Source: Epiperipatus broadwayi
Lineage: Eukaryota; Onychophora; Udeonychophora; Euonychophora; Peripatidae
Length of the DNA stretch: 64,000 bases
Direction of reading: 5' to 3'
Assembly: GCA_028023455.1 (NCBI GenBank)
Contig: JAQFVV010000111.1
Span: 3,581,443 to 3,645,442, forward strand
In this document: positions 36,318 to 46,869 of the stretch, piece by piece
Numbering within the stretch: position 1 is the first letter of the stretch
Layout: every line of letters begins with the position of its first letter
Translations under genes and position numbers: made by a program
The notes under the pieces: generated by a model
The model's database searches: none
What the model was told of the DNA's origin: nothing
The model's input: only the letters and a program-made list of their open reading frames with translations

Positions 36318-38465
36318 ACCGGATACTCAATCTATTCTGGAACAGAGGGCGCCACTAGACCACTACATGTCTGGAAAATTTGTTTATTGTGAACAGAATA
36401 GATGATGATGATGGTTTGCGCTGACTAGACTCAAGGAGAAACAAGAGATCTTAAATTGTTTAGACAATTGAGACCAAAAGCACAAAGACAAGCATCAGCC
36501 AAATTAAGTTTAAACATATTTCATAAATTTTATTATGAGAAAATAAATTATTAAATATAAGTTTATGACACAATAGATGGGGGTTAACTCAGGTGTGTAC
36601 GAGACATACTAAAGGCAAAGCTATAACAGACTGACTGATCTTCTAATAAACAAATTTAAAAGGGAGGAAGAAAATTTCATTCAGCAGAGGATTCACCTAA
36701 ACATTGGTTTTCACTTTCAGATATTTAAACCATATGCCCCTGAAATAGATCAAAGAACCCAGAGCTGATGAGCTTTCCGAGATCTAAGCATGGTCAGATC
36801 TCGAATGTCCTTATATCGGTATGAACTGCACCAATTACTACATTTAAAATAACGGTGATTGATCCACCCCAAGAACAATCGAAAAATATCAATGAAACAA
36901 AGAAACAATTAAACCTAGTGAATCCCAGCCAAACGATTGGTGAAAATTACTTTAAAATTAATAATTAATGGTCCCAATAAGAGACAAGTAAATGATTAGA
37001 AAAACAGTTACGTCTGCCCCAGCAAATAAAGAAAAGAAAATAAACTTACAAACAAATTCTGAGTACACGCTCTGATAAATTTAAAGCACACATAATAACT
37101 ACAAAAAGAAATCTATCGGAAAGTGCACATGAGTACGAAATATCAAAAGTTTAAATACTCTAGCAGAATGAAAGTATTGCTCACCTGTAATTTAAGAAAG
37201 GATAAATTTTATCTTCCTGCTGATGACTTATAAAATTACAAAGAAAAACACAATTCTAATTTCTGCCTTTAGAGATATTAGAAACGAAATCTCCACCTGC
37301 GAAAATCAGACAATAAAGTCATCAGCCAAAAGAGATTTGGAGGTTTAGCAAGAGGGCAAACATAGAGTATAAAATTAATTATTGAATACTAAATAATTAC
37401 AGGTAAGCATAAAAAAAATATATAAGACTGCCAAAGCATTTACAAAAGCGAGGCATAAAATATAAAACTCATTCATCACTCTCCAATAAACAAAACTGAA
37501 AGCAAATTGGAAGCTTAAAACTAATTCCCAGACACACTATAAAATATTGGAAAACACAGCAAATATTAGATATGAGACTATATTGATTTAAGAAGACATA
37601 TTTATGATTAGATTGAGCAGAGATTTAATGAGAATTAATTTACCCTGGGAAGAATAAAAATGAAAATAGTTACCTTTCGGTAAAACAAAATTCACGTAGA
37701 GTGCACACTTTTACTTAAGTTCATTTTCAGGTTCTTTAGGCAGAAAGGTAGATGTAGAGAGGTTCTGGCTTCTTTTAGGTGTTCAAGGCATTACTGGAGC
37801 AAACTTGGAAGTCAGGGATCTGTCTTTTGTGGAGTTAGCAAGCCATTCGGGTGGTGGTAACAAGTATAGAATTTTTCATTTTGTTGCAGGCAAAAGTATT
37901 TAATCACAGTTGATGTCCTTTAAGAAATTAAATGTCCATGCTGATATAAATTCTCACTTGATAAACAGCTTGTCTATCAACGAACAATGAATTCCTCCCA
38001 CTCTAAATTTTCGGGGCTATTTATACGTTGCTCCATTTCCCACAAAACACTTTACTTGTTGTCCAATTTCTATGCCTTAGGCAGGGCAAATATTAATTTC
38101 CCGCTCAATCTATCTAAGAATTCTACCCAGGGTTTATTGAAATGAAAACAACAACATAAAAATCAAATCTCCACTATCAAAATTGTTTACAATAATTAAA
38201 ATAAAAGCAACAGGAATGCAATTAGCTAGCCAGCTTGTTTTTAAATCAAATGGTTTTAAAAACAGGCAGTATATGAAAAACATTTTTAAAAAATCCATTT
38301 TACATATAAACGCATGTGTACTTCGATACACGCATTCTTTTTAAATAATACTGCAAATTTAAACTCCACGTTTAATGAAAATTAAAAGCTTAATAAATTT
38401 CTTTTTTTTGTAATGACACTATTGAATCGGATTTTTTTTTTGTAATGACACTATTGAATCGGATT
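36318..38465 (-). repeat. Left terminal repeat (3' LTR in element sense)
   Basis: It is non-coding and carries the minus-strand TATAAATA (38,018-38,025), conserved in the other copy. At its inner edge a 30-base segment (TTTTTTTTGTAATGACACTA ... GAATCGGA) is tandemly doubled (38,401-38,465). The small minus-strand frame at 38,134-38,331 is also in the other repeat and is not a credible gene. Confidence 0.75.
38018..38025 (-). promoter_or_regulatory. TATA box candidate in left terminal repeat
   Basis: The minus strand reads CGTATAAATAGCCCC, a strong TATA-box match in a locally GC-richer setting. The equivalent in the 5' repeat (41,540-41,547) would be the one driving the element. Confidence 0.5.
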
Positions 38466-38809
38466 TCAATCAGGTTCAACTGCCTCAAAACGTGATAAAA
38501 AAAAACATTCCTGTAACTTTTTTTTTTTAAACTATAAACACTTTAAAATATCCTTAGAAATTCGGCCGAATGTTTGCCTTGCACTCAGAAAAATGAAACA
38601 ATATTTCATTTGAATCAAAACCTTTCTCCATTCTCGTAATTCATTAACAAAAATTTTTTATTTTTATTAAAAACAATCCATCAGATTACTAAAACTGCAC
38701 CCTTAACTTTTGTCCAGCGGTTCTTTACTCCGCTTACTAACTTACTGAAATAAGTTTCTTTCCCTCACTTATATTTTTTTAGCTTATACACTTTTCTCTT
38801 GTCTCTTTC

Positions 38810-39421
38810 TCATTCTATTTTGTTTGCTATCTCATACGTCTGAAATACTTTAGGCCTAGCAAAACCCCTTTCTACTAAGTGTCCCTTTTCATTACTCATA
38901 CTGTCAGCATTAGTATATGGAAAGAATTTATCAACTATGACCTTTTTGAATGTTTGACCTAAGATGGCTTCTATTTCTATCTTAAAATCATATTTTTTAA
39001 TCTTTCTTTTAACTCTTTTCTTCTTTTCGAATTCATATTCAAAACAAACAGTTATTGAAACCAATTTATTTTTAGTTTTACGCGAAGACTCTTTTACCTG
39101 ATTTTCTGTCTTTACCTTATAACTTGCTTTTATTTTTTTATCTACATTTACTAGATTTTCCACCACACTTTCTATTTGTAACCCATCTGTGCTTATTTCT
39201 AACTTTATTTCCACATTTTCTGGCCTAGTACAATCCTGTGCTACCTTAATTTCTATATCTTCTATGACCTCAACCTTTTCTACTTCCTGAGTTTCTACTA
39301 CTTTTTCCATTATTTCTCCCCTCATCTCTCTCAAATCTTTATTCATTTCTTGCTGGTCTCGTTTGATTTTGCTAAGTTCTTCCTTCATCTCTATCATCAT
39401 CTTCATCAATTTCTTCATCAT
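38810..39421 (-). CDS. Unrecognised coiled-coil protein of LTR element
   Basis: An uninterrupted 203-codon frame starts with two Met codons at 39,421. Residues 1-50 are Met/Glu/Lys/Arg-rich with heptad-like spacing (EELSKIKRDQQEMNKDLREM), so an N-terminal coiled coil is likely. Residues about 50-110 are acidic and Val/Glu-rich, about 110-150 strongly basic (EKKKRVKRKIKKYD), and the C-terminal 50 residues mixed, with ILGQTFKKVIVDKFF and a final YEIANKIE. There is no zinc knuckle, protease, RT or nuclease motif. Position after a possible primer site suggests a gag-like or RNA-binding role, but that is inference. It is the only long intact non-repeat ORF in the window. It could also be a fragment of a longer polyprotein. 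Confidence 0.55.
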   Translation of the reverse strand: MMKKLMKMMIEMKEELSKIKRDQQEMNKDLREMRGEIMEKVVETQEVEKVEVIEDIEIKVAQDCTRPENVEIKLEISTDGLQIESVVENLVNVDKKIKASYKVKTENQVKESSRKTKNKLVSITVCFEYEFEKKKRVKRKIKKYDFKIEIEAILGQTFKKVIVDKFFPYTNADSMSNEKGHLVERGFARPKVFQTYEIANKIE

Positions 39422-39807
39422 GATATGCGTCTCTGACTCATCTTTTTTAACTACTCCCCATTTTCGCGCAAGACTAAATTCACTATACTAACTTCTTAAA
39501 CAACAAACTTAAAAATCTAAAAGCAAATAAAATGCTATTTACTGTTTTCTATAAATTATTTCAAAACAAAGATGACCTATATTTAACTCTTTAAATAAAA
39601 TTACTCCGATAGACTTTTCGAAAATATGCTTTTACAGTTGATAAATTATTTCATTAAAAAGAAAGACGAACCCCATTCTACCAAACTGCTCCAAAATACA
39701 TGCAATAATTATCAAAACTGAACCTACACCTACTAGATCTTGCCTCTTACACCTGAAATATTTCTCAATTGTCCAAACAAAATCTCACATGAGTTTGAAA
39801 ACTCGAA

Positions 39808-39827
39808 GCCTCATGTTGGTAGCGCTA
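39808..39827 (-). promoter_or_regulatory. Possible primer-binding site (tRNA-Lys-like)
   Basis: The minus strand reads TAGCGCTACCAACATGAGGC, about 17 bases inside the 5' terminal repeat. It matches the known Lys-type site TGGCGC/CCAACGTGGGGC at most positions if TA is treated as an insertion. This is tentative, because a real site should pair without a gap. Confidence 0.35.
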
Positions 39828-39845
39828 AAAATTATTATCATATAT

Positions 39846-41973
39846 ACCGGATACTCAATCTATTCTGAAACAGAGGGCGCCACCAGCCACTATGTGTCTG
39901 GAAAATTTGTTTACTGTGATCAGAATAGATGACGATAATTGTTTGCGCCGACTAGACTCAAGGAGAAACAAGAGATCTTAAATTGTTTAGACAATTGAGA
40001 CCAAAAGCACAAAGACAAGCATCAGCCAAATTAAGTTTAAACATATTTCATAAATTTTATTATGAGAAAATAAATTATTAAATATAAGTTTATGACACAA
40101 TAGATGGGGGTTAACTCAGGCGTGTACCAGACATACTAAAGGCAAAGCTATAACAGACTGACTGATCTTCTAATAAACAAATTTAAAAGGGAGGAAGCAA
40201 ATTTTATTCAGCAGAGGATTCACCTAAACATTGGTTTTCACTTTCAGATATTTAAACCATATGCCCCTGAAATAGATCAAAGAACCCAGATCCGATGAGC
40301 TTTCCGAGATCTAAGCATGGTCAGATCTCGAATGTCCTTATATCGGTATGAACTGCACAAATTACTACATTTAAAATAACGGTGATTGGTCCACACCAAG
40401 AACAATCGAAAAATATCAATGAAACAAAGAAACAATTAAACCTAGTGAATCCCAGCCAAACGATTGGCGAAAATTACTTTAAAATTAATAATTAATGGTC
40501 CCAATAAGAGACAAGTAAATGATTAGAAAAACAGTTATGTCTGACCCAGAAAATAAAAAAAATAAAATAAACTTACAAACAAATTCTGAGTACACGCTCT
40601 GATAAATTTAAAGCACACATACTAACTACAAAAAGAAATCTATCGGAGAGTGCACATGAGTACGAAATATCAAAAGTTTAAATACTCTAGCAGAATGAAA
40701 GTATTACTCACCTGTAACTTAAGAAAGGATAAATTTTATCCTCCTGCTGGCGACTTATAAAATTACAAAGAAAAACACAATTCTAATTTTCGCCTTTAGA
40801 GATATTAGAAACGAAATCTCCACCTGCGAAAATCAGACAATAAAGTCGTCATCCAAAAGAGTTTTGGAGGTTTAGCAAGAGGGCAAACATAGAGTATAAA
40901 ATTAATTATTGAATACTAAATAATTACAGGTAAGCATAAAAAAAATATATAAGACTGCCAAAGCATTTACAAAAGTGAGGCATAAAATATAAAACTCATT
41001 CATCACTCTCCAATAAACAAAACTGAAAGCAAATTGGAAGCTTAAAACTAAGATTCCCAGACACACTATAAAATATTGGAAAACACAGCAAATATTAAAT
41101 ATGAGGCTACATTGATTTAAGAAGACATATTTATGATTAGATTGAGCAGAGATTTAATGAGAATTAATTTACCCTGGGAAGAATAAAATAGTTACCTTTC
41201 GGTAAAACAAAGTTCACGTAGAGTGCGCCCTTTTACTTAAGTTCATTTTCAGGTTCTTTAGGCAGCAAGGTAGATGTAGAGAGGTTCCGGCTTCTTTTAG
41301 GTGTTGAAGGCATTACTGGAGCAAACTTGGAAGTCAGGGATCCGTCTTTTGTGGAGTTAGCAAGCCATTCGGGTGGTGGTAACAAGTATAGAATTTTTCA
41401 TTTTGTTGCAGGCAAAAGTATTTAATCACAGTTGATGTCCTTTAAGAAATTAAATGTCCGTGCTGATATAAATTCTCACTTGATAAACAGCTTGTCTATC
41501 AACGAACAATGAATTCCTCCCACTCCAAATTTTTGGGGCTATTTATATGTTGCTCCATTTCCCACGAAACACTTTACTTGTTGTCCAATTTCTATCCCTT
41601 AGGCAGGGCAAATATTAATCTCCCGCTCAATCTATCTAAGAATTCTACCCAGGGTTTATTGAAATGAAAACAACAACATAAAAATCAAATCTCCGCTTTC
41701 AAAATTGTTTACAATAATTAAAATAGAAGCAATAGGAATGCAATTAGCTAGCCAGCTTGTTTTTAAATCAAATGGATTTAAAAACAGGCGGTATATGAAA
41801 ACTATTTTAAAATAAATCGATAAACATTTTAAAAAAATCCATTTTACATATAAACGCGTGTGTACTTCGATACACGCATTCTTTTTAAATAATACTGCAA
41901 ATTTAAACTCCACGTTTAATGAAAATTAAAAGCTTAAGAAATTTCTTTTTTTTGTAATGACACCATTGAATCG
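39846..41973 (-). repeat. Right terminal repeat (5' LTR), cut by gap
   Basis: It parallels the left repeat throughout and stops at the Ns at GAATCG. The minus strand has TATAAATA at 41,540-41,547, followed by GCCCC. The 85-codon minus-strand frame at 41,656-41,913 is the counterpart of the shorter frame in the left repeat and has no recognised domain. Confidence 0.75.
41540..41547 (-). promoter_or_regulatory. TATA box candidate in 5' terminal repeat
   Basis: The minus strand reads CATATAAATAGCCCC. It is placed where transcription of the minus-strand ORF would begin if this copy is the 5' LTR. Confidence 0.5.
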
Positions 41974-42473
41974 NNNNNNNNNNNNNNNNNNNNNNNNNNN
42001 NNNNNNNNNNNNNNNNNNNNNNNNNNNNNNNNNNNNNNNNNNNNNNNNNNNNNNNNNNNNNNNNNNNNNNNNNNNNNNNNNNNNNNNNNNNNNNNNNNNN
42101 NNNNNNNNNNNNNNNNNNNNNNNNNNNNNNNNNNNNNNNNNNNNNNNNNNNNNNNNNNNNNNNNNNNNNNNNNNNNNNNNNNNNNNNNNNNNNNNNNNNN
42201 NNNNNNNNNNNNNNNNNNNNNNNNNNNNNNNNNNNNNNNNNNNNNNNNNNNNNNNNNNNNNNNNNNNNNNNNNNNNNNNNNNNNNNNNNNNNNNNNNNNN
42301 NNNNNNNNNNNNNNNNNNNNNNNNNNNNNNNNNNNNNNNNNNNNNNNNNNNNNNNNNNNNNNNNNNNNNNNNNNNNNNNNNNNNNNNNNNNNNNNNNNNN
42401 NNNNNNNNNNNNNNNNNNNNNNNNNNNNNNNNNNNNNNNNNNNNNNNNNNNNNNNNNNNNNNNNNNNNNNNNN
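41974..42473. other. Assembly gap, exactly 500 N
   Basis: A run of N of round length, typical of a scaffold gap of unknown true size. It hides the outer end of the terminal-repeat element and its target duplication. The open frame running through the Ns is an artefact. Confidence 0.99.
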
Positions 42474-42945
42474 CTTATATTTAAATATTAATTAGAATAT
42501 TATATAGACATAATCATTCTTATCTATAATAATACTTTTTTTTTACTTTATTCTCTTTCTGCTAATAAAATTATAGTTGCAAATACTTTTTTTTTAATTT
42601 TTAACAAAGTTATTTAAAAATATAATTATTATACAAGTTTTAGAAAGATTAACTCTTTTAATTTTTTTATTTTTTTATAGATCAATAGATGCCAGCTGTT
42701 CAATAATAGTCGTATTTTTTTTTCTCGTTGCCTTTTTTCTGAAGCAAAATAAAATTTCTTCTTAACTTAGAAAATCCGAATCTCACATTTTATTAGTTTT
42801 GAGTGCATAATCACTTGATAACTTATGATATAATTTTGATTTGCTGTATATAATACCCTGTTTTTAAAATTTTATTTATATATATTTAAAGCGATGTATA
42901 TATATTGCCTGTCATGATTGTATATACTGGAAAAAAATAAAATAA
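42474..42945. other. AT-rich DNA, no gene seen
   Basis: There are poly-T runs and a (TA)n-like stretch near 42,868-42,905. No coding signal until the RTE fragment begins. Confidence 0.5.
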
Positions 42946-42949
42946 AAAG

Positions 42950-43440
42950 ATAAATGTTAAGAAGACTAAAGTAATGATTAATGGATTTTCTCAAAATATA
43001 AAAATAAAGATTGATTATGATGAGTTAGAAGAAGTTAACAGTTACAAATACCTTGGTCAGATTATTCATATAGATGGCAACATAATGAATGAAAATAATC
43101 ATAGAATTAAACTTGGTTGGAGCGCTTTTGGTAGAAATAACTTGATACTAAAAGGAAATATGCCTATGTGTTTGAAAAGGAAGGTTTTTAATAAATGTGT
43201 TTTGCCAGTTCTTACTTATGGATCTGAGACTTGGACACTTAATAGAAGAGACTTCAGAAACCATTCAAAGAAGTATGGAGAGATGCATGTTGGGAATAAC
43301 AAGAAGAGATCAAAAACGCAATGTTTGGGTAAAAGAACAAAGAGGTGTTACTGACCTCATTAAAAAATTAAAAAATTGAAGTGGAGTCTACCGCCATTTT
43401 ACATCGCGCAAAACTACATGGGGCATTACTACAATTATTA
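42950..43440 (+). pseudogene. RTE-like non-LTR reverse transcriptase, C-terminal part
   Basis: The frame from about 42,955 gives the part downstream of the catalytic core of RTE/craniofacial-development-protein-2-like elements: KTKVMING, SYKYLGQIIHIDGN, IKLGWSAFGRN, then the hallmark LPVLTYGSETWTLN near 43,205-43,245. A frameshift near 43,255 moves the continuation (IQRSMERCMLGITRRDQ, VWVKEQ-GVTDLI, LKWS) to another frame ending near 43,398. The endonuclease and the RT catalytic residues lie upstream and are absent. After LKWS the similarity ends abruptly, so the copy is truncated at both sides. Confidence 0.8.
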
Positions 43441-44053
43441 TCCACAATCAAAAACGATTGAAAACATGAAGCAATGTTCATATTTAGCTAGAATAGATGC
43501 AGAAAGATGAAATAATAGTTAGAGTAAGAATTTTTAAGATCAATTGATTAAGGAATAATATTTTTAGTATAAAAAAATTGGACCCCCTCCCCCATTTTAA
43601 CCGAAATTCTTCAATTTAAAAATGTTTATTAATAATTTACTGAAGTATTTTGCATTAATTCACACATAAAATTTCTGAATGTTTAATTATTTTAAACAAA
43701 ATAAATTATATAAATCTATATTAAACGTATATATAAATTAAACAAGCAATTCTTAATTTGAGTTTACAAAAAATAAAATAAATTCGCCATTTCATGTTAA
43801 ACAAAATAAATAAATTAGATAATTAGTTTTGAAAAAAAAATTTTTTTCAATATATAACACAAAAAAAAATCTTCATTCAAGTATTGAATAAACTTAATAA
43901 AAAAAAATATTAAATTTTTTAGATCCATAATGAAATATAAATATTTAATATATTGAAAAAAATATTTTTATTTCCACAAGGTTTTAGCATATATATATAT
44001 ATATTTATAAATTATGTCAGGAAAAAACTCCCATGCTTAACGTTTTAGTATAC
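43441..44053. other. AT-rich DNA, no gene seen
   Basis: Homopolymer A and T runs and a short (TA)n near 43,990. Nothing recognised. Confidence 0.5.
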
Positions 44054-44061
44054 AAATAGCA

Positions 44062-44661
44062 CAGGGGTGTCCAACAAGTCGATCGTGATCCACCGGTAGA
44101 TCGCAAAGCCATTTTTGGTCGATCACGAGGCCAATCTGGGAAGAGCTGTCAGGTAATGAGTGAAACAAATTAAGTCAAGATTTTCAAGTTTTTTTATTTT
44201 TGTTCTAATTTTTTTTTTCAATTCTAGATAGGTGAAGTTCATAAGCCGTATCATTATTGAAAATAATATGTTTAATCTTGATTTAATGTAGCTAATTTGA
44301 ATTAATAAATAGTTAATAATTAATTACTCATGTTGCTTTAATTCCCCGGACCTAAGTTTTCTGGCCTGTTAAATAATTGCTACTTTTTACTAGGTAGACA
44401 TATAAAAATAGTTTGTCAAGCGTTGTTAGCCGAGAGGTCATCGCACCCGCATTGCAAGCAAGTAGTTGGTTGCAGACGGGTGTGGGTTCGCGTCCCGGCC
44501 GATGCTATGACATATGGAAAAAAAATAGTATGTATTTCACACCTCCCTCCACTTAGACTACGCCTATGACAACCAGTTGATCACATACGACAATAGGTCG
44601 ATTGCAACACGTTTTTAAAATAAAAAGTAGATCTTATGAACACAAAAGTAGGCCACCCCTG
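44062..44661. mobile_element. Non-autonomous hAT element (600 bases)
   Basis: The terminal inverted repeats start CAGGGGTGTCCAAC and end GTAGGCCACCCCTG. Flanking 8-mers AAATAGCA (44,054-44,061) and CAATAGCA (44,662-44,669) match at seven of eight bases, the hAT-type target duplication. It has no ORF. A SINE has inserted within it. Confidence 0.88.
44415..44525 (+). mobile_element. tRNA-derived SINE, subfamily 2 (copy 5)
   Basis: This is the most complete copy. Head GTCAAGCGTTGTTAGCCGAG; A box TTAGCCGAGAGG (44,426-44,437); B box GGTTCGCGTCC (44,485-44,495); end GATGCTATGACATATGG and a poly-A tail. AAAAATAGT occurs before the head and at the tail, a probable target duplication blurred by the A run. 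It differs from subfamily 1 in the segment between the boxes. Confidence 0.9.
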
Positions 44662-44929
44662 CAATAGCAGGTCTTCAACATATTCTGAAGTTGTCTGTTG
44701 GTGCTGCTATCACCTTTGTCTTTTCTTTACGATTTTGCAATTACCTATAATGTATATATGCTTGTTTGCATTTATTTAATGGCAGAAATTGGAACTAAAA
44801 TTAATAGTTTAAAAAAATATGAAGATAATAGTTATCGTAAAGATATCATGCAAGTGCTAGCAAAATTTTAAAAAGCTGAAAATGCCACTGATTGGTTATA
44901 TCATAAAATAAAGAAACTAACAATACAAC

Positions 44930-45521
44930 TGTCATATCTGACCCTGCCTTCAGAAATGGACTATTCCAGATTGCTTGCCTGATTGGCTAGCACCCAGTTG
45001 CTATCCAAGAGGATTAAAACCTTCACTGGGGTTTGCACACCGAATCCACATGTTTCCAGTAAGGTAAGGGATCTGCCTTTAAATAGTCAGCCTTTTGGAG
45101 GCAAGGCAGAGAGCAATTACTTCTGTTAACCTGAATGACAGAATGTGCTCTCCATCAAACTTTCTGCCATAGCAAAGGTATTTATCTAGTCATAATTGAG
45201 AAGTCCATGCAGTGAGGCACATCCACCTATGGAATGGAAACTGCTATGTCTGAACTAGAGCTGTCTCAAGGCAAGCTAACTACATAGCTGGAAGAGTCTT
45301 CTTACCAGAACTCATGACACAGGCTAATCATTAGCTGGAAGTGAGTTCCATACTTCGCACGACTATCTCAGCATTGAAGCATATCAACTGTATTTGTACA
45401 TTTGTTTAACTAACATGTATATATTTTGTACTAATAAATTATACATATTAATTGCTGAGTAGTTGTTATTTTTGTATCTGTTGGTTTGGTAAGGAACCTG
45501 CAAGCCTAACCAAACATAACA
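44930..45521 (+). repeat. 5' LTR of Gypsy element
   Basis: 592 bases, aligning end to end with the 3' LTR with scattered changes. AATAAA lies at 45,433-45,438. The last bases CATAACA adjoin the primer-binding site. Confidence 0.92.
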
Positions 45522-45795
45522 GATTTGGTGCAGTCGGCAGGCCAACTATGCCAGTCATAACAGATTTGGCGCAGTTGGAGAGAAATTTTTCCTTCATGGT
45601 TGGAAAAATTATAGAATAAAGTGCACTAGTTATAACAGATTTGGTACAGTCACAGTGTAATTTTTCCTTCATGGCTGGAAAAATTATAGAATAGAGTATG
45701 CCAGTTTAAACAGATCTGGTGCAGTAACAGAAAATTTTTTTCCTCACAGCTGGAAAAATTAGGTAATAAATATGCCAGTTTCAACAGATCTAAAC
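45514..45795 (+). repeat. Tandem repeat of LTR edge plus primer site
   Basis: AACAGATTTGGTGCAGTC-like text recurs with primer-site starts at 45,526, 45,567, 45,642 and 45,717, and a last partial copy at about 45,783. Spacing is 41, 75, 75 and 74 bases. The 75-base unit also contains TTTTTCCTTCATGG, GGAAAAATTA and GCCAGT. The first unit is shortened. Confidence 0.9.
45526..45537 (+). promoter_or_regulatory. Primer-binding site, tRNA-Ser type
   Basis: TGGTGCAGTCGG, four bases after the LTR, matches TGGCGCAGTCGG, the complement of the 3' end of animal tRNA-Ser used by several insect Gypsy elements, with one transition. Confidence 0.75.
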
Positions 45796-46104
45796 GTATG
45801 AAATAAATATATGAGTGCATATTTGTGTTGTTTTTCTTTTGAAGAAAAATTTTTACATTCCCATAATTATATTACGGTTAATTTTTTATTTTGGGGGGGG
45901 GGGAAAAACCAATGTAAAACTGTTGAATAAAATTGATCGCAAACATAAAGGTGTGTCAATTTTGAAGCTTCAGCCAATAACGAGAGCTTTACTCACAAGA
46001 TAGCGTAAAAGCTCGCTCTATTGGTTTAAAAGCTTCATTCAGTTAGTTACAATAATGTAACTATAAAAGCAAATATGAGTGGTTACTCAGCATAAATAAA
46101 AAAG

Positions 46105-46865
46105 ATGGCTAAAGCAATCGGCTCTATGGAATCTTTTGATCCTCTCAACCTGAACAAATTATAAAGAGCATTTGCTTTTTTATCTACAGGTTAACAATAT
46201 AAAAAAGCCTGAGATAAAGTTAGCTACACTAATGACCACAATAGGCCCGCAAATGTATGAAATATTCAAGTCTCAATCTATGGCTGTAATCCCAAGCTGA
46301 GCTGGATTTTGACCGAGTGTTGACAATTCTCACAGACTATTTTACTCCTAAACCCTTGACAATAATGCAGAGATACCATTTTAATCTCAGCATACAAGAA
46401 CAGGGCGAAACAGCTAGAGAATTTCAACACAAATCCGTATATTAGCCTTGAAGTGCGAGTTCAAAGACTTCATGAATGCAGCACTTCATGATCGTTTTAT
46501 TTGTGGCATAAACGATCACAATTTCAGGCTGAAAATGTTAATGATTTCAGACCTAGATTTTGAGACAGTGGTAGTTCATGCAAGACTAGCAGAAACAATA
46601 GCTAGCCAAGCTAACCCATTAAAAAGACTTAATAAAGTATGAAGTGCAAAAAATTGAGCATAACACTGGGTCACCAAAGCACTCAGTCAGCTCAAATAAT
46701 TCTGCATCAAATAGCCCACGGCTTGGTTATAGATGCAATGAGACAATGCACATGCATTCAAAATGTCCATACCACAAAACAACATGCATGTTTTGCAAGC
46801 ATATCAAAATATAAAGGCAGCAAGTCTGAAATTAAAAAGACACACAGCCAAGTCTAGTCCTAAAG
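46105..46865 (+). pseudogene. Gypsy gag with zinc knuckle, broken
   Basis: ATG at 46,105 starts MAKAIGSMESFDP; a stop follows at 46,162. The gag core continues in other frames: KKPEIKLATLMTTIGPQMYE (about 46,200-46,265), FDRVLTILTDYFTPKPL (about 46,308-46,362) and RYHFNLSIQEQGETAREFQ, then the 64-codon frame 46,448-46,642 (CEFKDFMNAALHDRFICGI). A CCHC zinc knuckle at about 46,725-46,770 has Gly in place of the first Cys (YRCNETMHMHSKC keeps the rest of C-x2-C-x4-H-x4-C). A second, degenerate cluster CMFCKH follows. Gag would form the particle and bind element RNA. The lesions abolish that. Confidence 0.85.
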
Positions 46866-46869
46866 ACAG

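Larger units (their letters stand above)
36318..41973 (-). mobile_element. LTR-type element with >2.1 kb terminal repeats
   Basis: Two direct repeats begin CCGGATACTCAATCTATTCT at about 36,320 and 39,846. They run in parallel for about 2.1 kb; the right copy is cut by the assembly gap. In a 150-base stretch compared by eye (from 36,541 and 40,068) I count four mismatches, so the insertion is fairly young. The 1.38 kb interior holds one minus-strand ORF and no RT, integrase or protease. Reading on the minus strand, TAGCGCTACCAACATGAGGC (39,808-39,827) lies just inside the 5' repeat and resembles a tRNA-Lys primer site (TGGCGC, then CCAACGTGGGGC) with a two-base insertion. This fits a non-autonomous large LTR element (LARD type). 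Confidence 0.7.

Noticed and set aside
38134-41913. Similar minus-strand ORFs in both long terminal repeats (38,134-38,331 and 41,656-41,913)
   Set aside because: Their similarity follows from the recent LTR duplication, not from protein constraint. They differ in start and length and have no domain.
41957-42484. Open frame of 175 codons on the plus strand
   Set aside because: It consists almost wholly of Ns in the assembly gap.
45466-45672. Minus-strand ORF with internal repeats
   Set aside because: The repeats are the tandem primer-site units of the Gypsy leader read on the wrong strand.
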